Source: Liolophura sinensis
Lineage: Eukaryota > Mollusca > Polyplacophora > Chitonida > Chitonidae
Assembly: GCF_032854445.1 (NCBI RefSeq)
Contig: NC_088300.1
Span: forward strand, 74,887,005 to 74,951,004
Direction: 5' to 3'
DNA length: 64,000 nt
Position 1 is the first letter of the stretch. The number at the start of each line of letters is the position of its first letter. Both the position numbers and the translations under genes were made by a program. Positions 58,301-64,000 of the stretch are shown piece after piece. The notes below the pieces were generated by a model. The model was not told the origin of the DNA, searched no databases, and saw nothing but the letters and a program-made list of their open reading frames with translations.

Positions 58301-61300
58301 GTTGCGGTTTGTCACGTTCACCATCTCCATGTTGTGCATATTGGTGATAGTGAGAACATCTCGTTTATCTCTCCACTTGCACACCACCACCGGCCCGGAC
58401 CGTTTCCAACAGTGTTCTCCCTTTTCCAGCTTTTTCTGAACGACGTCTTTTGGGTTTTCTTTTCGATCAAAGCGAAGTGTCCCGCACAAATAGGTTGACC
58501 TGTCTGTTAGTGCTTTTGTTAGGCCAACCGAGTTGTAATAGTTGTCAGTGTACAGCAAGTGGCCTTTGTCCAAGAAATCAGACATCAGATGCAAGACAAC
58601 GGCAGCTGACTGACCCAGGTGTAAGTCATCGTCGACACTAGTCCCAGAATAAATCACAATCTTGAGAACCATGCCATCGGATTCGCAAAGTTCATACGGC
58701 TTCACACCGTACTTGTGTCGCTTGTTCTTGATATACTGACGAAACAGAAGCCGCCCACGCCATAATACCATTGATTCATCAATGCACAAATCTTGTTTGG
58801 GATAGTAGACTTCCCTCATGGTTTTATCAAAGTAATCAAGTAACGGGCGGATCTTGATAAGACGATCTTCAGAATTCTGTGAGTTGTCAGAAAAGTGCCA
58901 AAACCTTAGAAGAAGTTGAAATCGATTTCGGCCCATTGACTTTCCATAAACTTCCGTTTTATACAGTGGGTCATTAGTCCAATAATGTTCCAGGGTAGGG
59001 AGATTATTTGGCCCCATGTGAATCAGGAGACCTAAGAACTTTTTCATCTCAGCTGCGTCAGTGTCTTTCCAAGCCCACAGACGGGATTCCCTGAGCAAAG
59101 GACGTTGTTTGGCTATTTCAGCATTTGCATAGCGATTGGTCTCGGTAACCATTAGATCCACTAACTCATCAGTTAGAAGCAACTCAAAGTACTTTCCAGG
59201 GGATATCCCTTCAGCGGGCCTCTTGAGACCAGGTGTTTTGGTAAATGTGAATACAGGCGGTTCCTGCTCTCCATCGGTCCAGATGTATACAGGGGTTGGA
59301 AATCTTTGAGATGGTCTAGGTCTTGTTACTCTACGGGGCACTCCACGGATGCCACGATTTGGCGACACAGAGGTGCGACCGTCCCTGGTCCATACCCTAT
59401 GACCCCGCCCACCTCGTGTGCGAACTCCGTGCATCCTTGGCCGGCCACGGCCAGAAAAGTGTTCCGCTTCATCACTAGATGTGGCAGTTTCGGGCGAAAA
59501 TTCATCACTAGACTTTTCCTCATCACTGTCGATTTCAAACTCACTATCGTCCAGACTAAGCTCCATTCCTGCCTCATCAATCTCGTCATCAGTTTCCATC
59601 AGAAGTTGTGCAACCTCGTCTGCACTCATGCAAGCCATTTTGGAAAGTGCTGACCTTGATTCCGATTTTGACCTAAGGACCTGCTGTATATCTGTTGGAA
59701 ATTCCGCTACGAGTAAACTCGTAGTTGGTAAACCGGATATACCAGTTATATCTGTGCGCCAGCTACGACTTATCACGTATGTACTTTATAGAGGTATATA
59801 TTACTAGGGGATCACGGGAAACGGTTTAGCGCATGTTTATAGGTGTTCCTATACATAAACGTCCATCATGCGTACAAAAACTTAAAATGGCAAATGGGAG
59901 GAGATCGGCGACTACGAGTTATCTCGTAGCTGGCAGTCAACGTGTTAAAGCCATACATAAGAATTACAGTGCAATCACCTTGACAAAGGCAGTCAGTTTT
60001 ATTGATAGAGCGAACCAGAATGATTAGGCCACTGAATGTACATTTGAAAGCCATTTTGATGGAAGACAAGTGACCTTTCATAAATGACCGGCTACATGAG
60101 GGCCCAACAAGCACAGTCAACCTCTCATTGTCATCCAGGTCCCCCAAAACGATGAAACTCTTTACTGTCACCAAGGCCCCATGAGCAACGAGACCTCTTT
60201 CTGTTGCCAAGAGCCTATGAACAATCTCCTATTCCTGCCCAGGTCTCATGAATAAGTTGCTGTCACCTAGACCCAATGAACAATGAGACCTGTTATTGTC
60301 ACCAAAGCCCCATGAACAATGAGACCTGTTACTGTCACCAAGGTCCCATGCATAAGGAGACCTGCTATTGTCTCCATGGCCCCTTGAAAAATGAGACCTG
60401 TTACTGTCACCAAGACCCCATGAACAATGAGATCTGTTATTGTCTCCATGGCCCATGAACAATGAGACCTGTTACTGTCACCAAGACCCCATGAACAATG
60501 AGACCTGTTATTGTCACCAAAGCCCCATGAACAATGAGACCTGTTATTGTCACCAAAGCCCCATGAACAACAAGACCTGTTATTGTCATCAAAGCCCCAT
60601 GAACAATGAGATTTTTTGCTGTCCTCAAAGCTCCATTAACAATAAGACCTGTTATTGTCACTGGGGCCCTTGTACAATGAGACCTGCTATTGTCACTGAG
60701 GCACCTTGAACAACGAGACCTGTTATTGTCTCCATGGCCCCATGAACAATGAGACCTGTTACTGTCCCCAAGGTCCCCATGAATAAGGAGATCTGTTATT
60801 GTCTCCATGGCCCCTTGAACAATGAGATCTGTTACTGTCACCAAGACCTCATGAACAATGAGACCTGTTATTGTCATCAAAGCCCCATGAACAATGAGAT
60901 CTGTTGCTGTCCTCAAAGCTCCATGAACAATAAGACCTGTTATTGTTTCCACAGTCAGTTGAACAATGAGATCTGTTATGGTCACCAAAGCTCCATGAGT
61001 GTGAAAGAAAGTCCAGAAATGCCCTGTCCAGCATTTAGTACGTCAGTGGTTGAGTGTGCAACGTCTTACCGGTAAGCCACATACATATGTACAACATCTC
61101 GCAACAGCAAATGTATTCTGACAGAGATGTTGTTCATAAAACAAACACGAACTACCTCAAGTCTGTGGAATTTTTCTACAAGAATTGGTGTGGATATGTG
61201 AGTAACATATGAAAGGAAAGTCTCTGTGAAATATTTGATGAAAGAAAATACAGTATGAGTAGAACTTGACAGGAAACTGCTCCCAGTGGATAAGACACAG

Positions 61301-63415
61301 TACATTGCGTATCTTGGGAACCATGATCTCTTCATACAGATTAAATTAAATCTCACATGTAAAATGTGGGAAAGAAGAATCACATAAATGGTTTGCATTT
61401 TATCCTCATGAATCAATGAGGATAATAAACGGATTTTAATTTTCTAGGATGTAGAGCTCTGTACAACATACCCAGTGGAAGGCCTGGACTCTGATGCTGC
61501 TACTGTTTTAGCCTGCAAAAAAAAAAAAGTTCATATGTTTCCTGCAACTTACTAGATTGAACACACAATACAGTGAGGACAAAATACAATACTGTATTCA
61601 CTTATTAAGAGAAACTGAAGTCAACAAAATGTGAGTAAAGTGAAGGAAAACGAACAACATGAGTGGCAGGACAAAATTCGAATGCAAATCTACTTTTGAT
61701 GGATTCTGTAATGTTATGTTTTGACAAAAATGTAGAAGTCAATTGCTTAATCTTAAAGTTTTACTTTACGAACTATGAAGATGATGTATGAGGTCAGAAG
61801 GATTTTTTCCTTCTATTTTCACCTTTTTAAATTACAAAAGTGTTTCCATTCAAATTTAAAACCAGTTAAATTGTCTGAAGTAGCTTACCACTATTGGTTT
61901 CCATGACAATGTGACGGATGATTTGTAGGAGGGTGGGTTGTGGAGCAGATCTTTGATCAGGACGTTGATATTTGACGTGATTTTTAGAGCCATTATCTTG
62001 ATTTTGTTCTGGAAAAACGCCAATACATAAAATTAATCAAATTTCCTGATCTTAGTCCTGACTTAATTAAATACAATGAATTAACTGTTCTTTTTATAAA
62101 AAGATTTGGCCTGAGAATTGCCTGAAATCTGATACGTATCACAATACATAGCAAAGATATGACAGTGTCATGATACAGTGTGCGAAGAGCTTCGGAGACT
62201 GGGTTAAGGACATGCAAAGAGTATCTGTGAGAAAAAGCACTAATTTGTAATGTCTCCGTATCTGCACCAATTCCATAGAGCACAACAGCCTACCTATTCA
62301 ATAACCCTCACAGATATGACCGATATGACATGCATATTGCCAATTCACGACATTGATATTATCGAACTGTTACATTCACTACACAAACCTCTTCTGTCTT
62401 GAGAGCATCCCCGGTTTTCCCCTGAAGAGCAGCTCGCAGCTGTTTGATATACACCTGTACACCACGGGCAAAGTACTGCAGCCTAAAAAACAACAACACA
62501 CCCATCTGTATCCAGCAGGCAGCATACTCTGTAAAATTTACCTGGACAAATATCTGATATAATTTGCCACGCATTCTAGCACTACAGGCTGGTAAATTTT
62601 CTGATGAAAGGTACAAGTACAAAATGTAAGTGCATGAAAAATGTTTAGGTTTTGATAATCCATAAAATCTTTCAAGACTGGCTGATTATGTAATTATTTA
62701 TTTATTTGAGCGTTGGCTTAACGCCATACTCAAAACATTTTTAACATATACCACTAGACCTAAGCCAATTTTAAGGATAGAGGAAACGGGAGTGCCTCGG
62801 GTAAAACCACTAACCTCTGGTAAGTTACTGTCAGACATGCCTATGAGTGACTTACAGACTTGTATGTCAAATTAATAGAAAACCATTAGTCTTCAACAAG
62901 TGCTAGACCGCACAAATCACCCCAAAAACTGTTTATTGTCACTATGGCCACATGACCCGAGAGTGTGAAATATCTACAAAATTCACCCCGAAAACTGGGA
63001 TTGAACCTGCACTTCCTTTCAAGCTTAGAGAATGCTATTATCAATGTTATATGCAAAGGGTTTCACACTATTCATATGTCTGCATTGGCAGTTGTTTGCA
63101 ATGGCACACCTTGCTCTCAAGACTCAGAGAGTTTTGTCTACATGTAGCTGGGTAGTAGAACTGAAGCAATCCTGAAGTTTACTTGAGAATACATGTGGCA
63201 TTAGCATTATAACGAACAGAGAACAACCCCTACCGAAGTCGGAAGTCCTTTAGCCTCTCTGCATTGGCTGGGTCTGTGAGAAAGCCAGGAATCTTCCCGG
63301 CCAGCTGGTGGAAAGCAAACATCAGACATTCTACATGGGAGAACTGTAACTTAGGCTCTTCTGTACCAGTCATCACATCCTCATTCTCATCTGGAGTCGG
63401 CAAGGGCATGAAACT
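55265..63415 (-). CDS. API5: API5 (apoptosis inhibitor 5), 3' part, six exons
   Basis: API5 is a nuclear HEAT/ARM-repeat protein that restrains apoptosis. The C-terminal ~210 residues are encoded here in exons 63234-63415, 62389-62482, 61889-62008, 61472-61512, 57261-57391 and 55265-55329, with GT-AG sites and matching phases. Diagnostic blocks are LQFSHVECLMFAFHQLAGK, LQYFARGVQVYIKQLRAALQ, INVLIKDLLHNPPSYKSSVT with LSWKP, then QKRTPITF, a lysine-rich stretch (AKKINKQSR), IYSPPGGKYSNKAG and a glycine/arginine tail RGRSFRGRRGYNRF. Human API5 has the same order, ending in a PPSGKYSSN and RG-rich tail. Earlier exons lie beyond the right edge. The large intron at 57392-61471 holds a piggyBac element and a 36-bp array; the last intron holds a 70-bp donor-bearing array. 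Confidence 0.88.
55420..57255. repeat. 70-bp donor-bearing minisatellite in API5 last intron
   Basis: About two dozen units of about 70 bp. On the minus strand each includes ACATGTACTGGAGGTAAGAC, a copy of the preceding exon's end and its donor (true site: ACATATGCTGGAGGTAAGCC). Copies nearest the exon are the most diverged; the middle of the array is nearly uniform. Confidence 0.88.
57261..57391 (-). CDS. API5: API5 exon with NLS and PPGGKYSN
   Basis: Encodes QKRTPITFDSSDGASAKK, then INKQSRAIYSPPGGKYSNKA and GTYAG. It ends GCTGGAG before gtaagcc; this end is the seed of the array to its left. Confidence 0.85.
57431..59944. mobile_element. Complete piggyBac transposon in an API5 intron
   Basis: Flanked by TTAA at 57427-57430 and 59945-59948. 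Counting the TTAA, the termini match over 38 bases with two mismatches (start TTAACATGTTGACTGCC at left, inverted TTAACACGTTGACTGCC at right). Within each terminus is the palindrome CTACGAG-ATAA-CTCGTAG, repeated internally at 57489-57504 and 59707-59724. It encodes one full-length transposase on the minus strand, so it may be recent or still mobile. Confidence 0.92.
57833..59638 (-). CDS. piggyBac transposase, 601 aa, intact
   Basis: A DDD transposase that cuts and pastes at TTAA. I start it at the ATG at 59638 (MACMSADEV); the open frame extends 46 codons upstream without an ATG. The N-terminus is acidic (MELSLDDSEFEIDSDEEKSS) followed by an RG-rich stretch. The catalytic aspartates appear as D287 (CIDESMVLWRGR), D365 (LYTDNYYNS) and D467 (GMSGIDQSDQM), with spacings of 78 and 102, close to the cabbage-looper enzyme. 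The C-terminus (564-599) is a cysteine-rich zinc domain: CRQC, then CPVC, ALCVDPCFKVYH. No stops or frameshifts were seen. It is transcribed in the same direction as API5. Confidence 0.92.
   Translation of the reverse strand: MACMSADEVAQLLMETDDEIDEAGMELSLDDSEFEIDSDEEKSSDEFSPETATSSDEAEHFSGRGRPRMHGVRTRGGRGHRVWTRDGRTSVSPNRGIRGVPRRVTRPRPSQRFPTPVYIWTDGEQEPPVFTFTKTPGLKRPAEGISPGKYFELLLTDELVDLMVTETNRYANAEIAKQRPLLRESRLWAWKDTDAAEMKKFLGLLIHMGPNNLPTLEHYWTNDPLYKTEVYGKSMGRNRFQLLLRFWHFSDNSQNSEDRLIKIRPLLDYFDKTMREVYYPKQDLCIDESMVLWRGRLLFRQYIKNKRHKYGVKPYELCESDGMVLKIVIYSGTSVDDDLHLGQSAAVVLHLMSDFLDKGHLLYTDNYYNSVGLTKALTDRSTYLCGTLRFDRKENPKDVVQKKLEKGEHCWKRSGPVVVCKWRDKRDVLTITNMHNMEMVNVTNRNQKVSQKPNIVRDYNNGMSGIDQSDQMLSYYFALRKTIRWYKKIGLHGLEIMLFNAHMMYNESVGEQMRMLRFREKVTLHLLGNVDLQPTLTEGPPAETFHHLVGVPLTEKKERPTKPCRQCTKNGRRRETRYICPVCPEKPALCVDPCFKVYHVL
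59949..61040. repeat. 36-bp minisatellite in API5 intron
   Basis: From about 60110 to 61000, units of 36 bp containing CCATGAACAATGAGACCTG and TTATTGTCACCAA. The length keeps both strands open. Unlike the 70-bp array, no exon end is recognisable in it. Confidence 0.75.
61472..61512 (-). CDS. API5: API5 41-bp exon
   Basis: Encodes AKTVAASESRPST plus two bases of a glycine codon. The sites are tttgcag and gtatgt. It joins in phase to the QKRTP exon. Confidence 0.75.
61889..62008 (-). CDS. API5: API5 exon with the NINVLIKDL block
   Basis: Exactly 40 codons: NKIKIMALKITSNINVLIKD, then LLHNPPSYKSSVTLSWKPIV. The sites are ttttccag and gtaagc. Confidence 0.88.
62389..62482 (-). CDS. API5: API5 exon with the LQYFARG block
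   Basis: Encodes LQYFARGVQVYIKQLRAALQ and GKTGDALKTEE, ending at gtttgt. Almost every residue matches the vertebrate protein. Confidence 0.88.
62695..62890 (-). mobile_element. Diverged SINE in API5 intron
   Basis: Tail TTTATTTATTTGAGCG, then a GAGGAAACGGGAGTGCC core and AAACCACTAACCTCTGG. Related cores occur at about 12340-12480 and 50800-50890. Confidence 0.45.
63234..63415 (-). CDS. API5: API5 exon with the FSHVECLM block
   Basis: Encodes SFMPLPTPDENEDVM, then QFSHVECLMFAFHQLAGK and LKDFRL. The acceptor is tcctgcag and the donor gtaggg. Confidence 0.88.
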
Positions 63416-63724
63416 CTGCAGGAAAAACATGTACAACAATTAGGTCCATTATAAAACCTTACAGGGAAGATTTAGGCTTAAAACATGTGCTTGCATTTGT
63501 AAATAATCTTCAAAATAAATTTGATTTGATTGAGCACAGAAGATATAACATGGACAAGGCTGGTGTCTGCTATAGCGTCAAAATACTGATAGAGGAATAA
63601 GCAGACAAATATTCTCTGCAAGTTCATCAGTTTTAAAAGCATCTGTCATTAAGCTTCAAACCAAATATCTGTACATTCAATCCATTAGTTCTGGAGACTC
63701 GGAAATGTTATGACCTGGTCAAGT

Positions 63725-64000
63725 GTGAAAATAGTGACCAATACACAGACAGCATACATGTAGACACAATATGACTCCCCAACACATTTCAATAGGGAGA
63801 GGTGACCAATACACAGACAGCACACATGTAGACACAATATGACTCCCCAACACATTTCAATAGGGAGAGGTGACCAATACACAGACAGCACACATGTAGA
63901 CACAATATGACTCCCCAACACATTTCAATAGGGAGAGGTGACCAATACACAGACAGCAAACATGTAGACACAATATGACTCCCCAACACATTTCAATAGG
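63725..64000. repeat. 68-bp tandem repeat in API5 intron
   Basis: Four near-identical units of 68 bp (ATGTAGACACAATATGACTC and ACACATTTCAATAGGG). It continues to the window edge. Confidence 0.8.

Noticed and set aside
59639-59776. A 46-codon N-terminal extension of the piggyBac transposase
   Set aside because: It has no ATG, runs through the palindromic terminal region, and the ATG at 59638 gives a length normal for the family.
60229-61075. Overlapping frames on both strands, up to 183 codons
   Set aside because: They come from a 36-bp repeat in an API5 intron. Repeats divisible by three give open frames on both strands.

Overview
The window is eukaryotic and almost certainly from a lophotrochozoan, most likely a mollusc. 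The genes are split by GT-AG introns, large minisatellites fill many introns, and there are several tRNA-derived SINEs with a TTTATTTATTTGATTGGTG tail of a kind familiar from mollusc genomes. The species cannot be fixed from sequence alone. Nearly all long open frames are by-products of tandem repeats whose unit length is divisible by three; the real genes are small exons on the minus strand.

From 1 to about 52.2 kb lies a tandem cluster of heparanase-type (GH79) genes, all on the minus strand and each with the same ten-exon plan. From right to left: gene A (38132-52218, ten exons, last exon frameshifted), gene B (28173-36530, pseudogene), gene C (16439-27410, complete, 480 aa), gene D (1038-13292, complete, 481 aa) and gene E (97-284, first exon only; the rest runs off the left edge). 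The first exons fall into two types, called here alpha (C, E) and beta (A, B, D). The order suggests a duplicated two-gene block (B+C and D+E), plus a hybrid gene A whose 5' part is beta-like and whose 3' part is close to gene C.

From 52.2 to 64 kb is the 3' part of API5 (apoptosis inhibitor 5), also on the minus strand, with six exons. One of its introns holds a complete piggyBac transposon (57431-59944) with an intact 601-residue transposase and TTAA target duplications.

The most striking feature is what the minisatellites are made of. A 69-bp array in intron 8 of each heparanase gene consists of the 3' half of exon 8 together with its 5' splice site. A 54-bp array in intron 6 consists of the intron 6/exon 7 junction with the acceptor AG lost. 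API5 independently carries a 70-bp array made of one exon's last bases plus its GTAAG donor. These arrays coincide with the breakpoints of the rearranged genes: A looks like a crossover in the exon-8 array, and B has its exon-7 array fused to an exon-8 array. Other inserts are a Tigger/pogo-like element at 14.2 kb, a foldback element at 47.7 kb, a 5'-truncated reverse-transcriptase fragment at 32.2 kb, hairpin MITEs and at least nine SINE copies.
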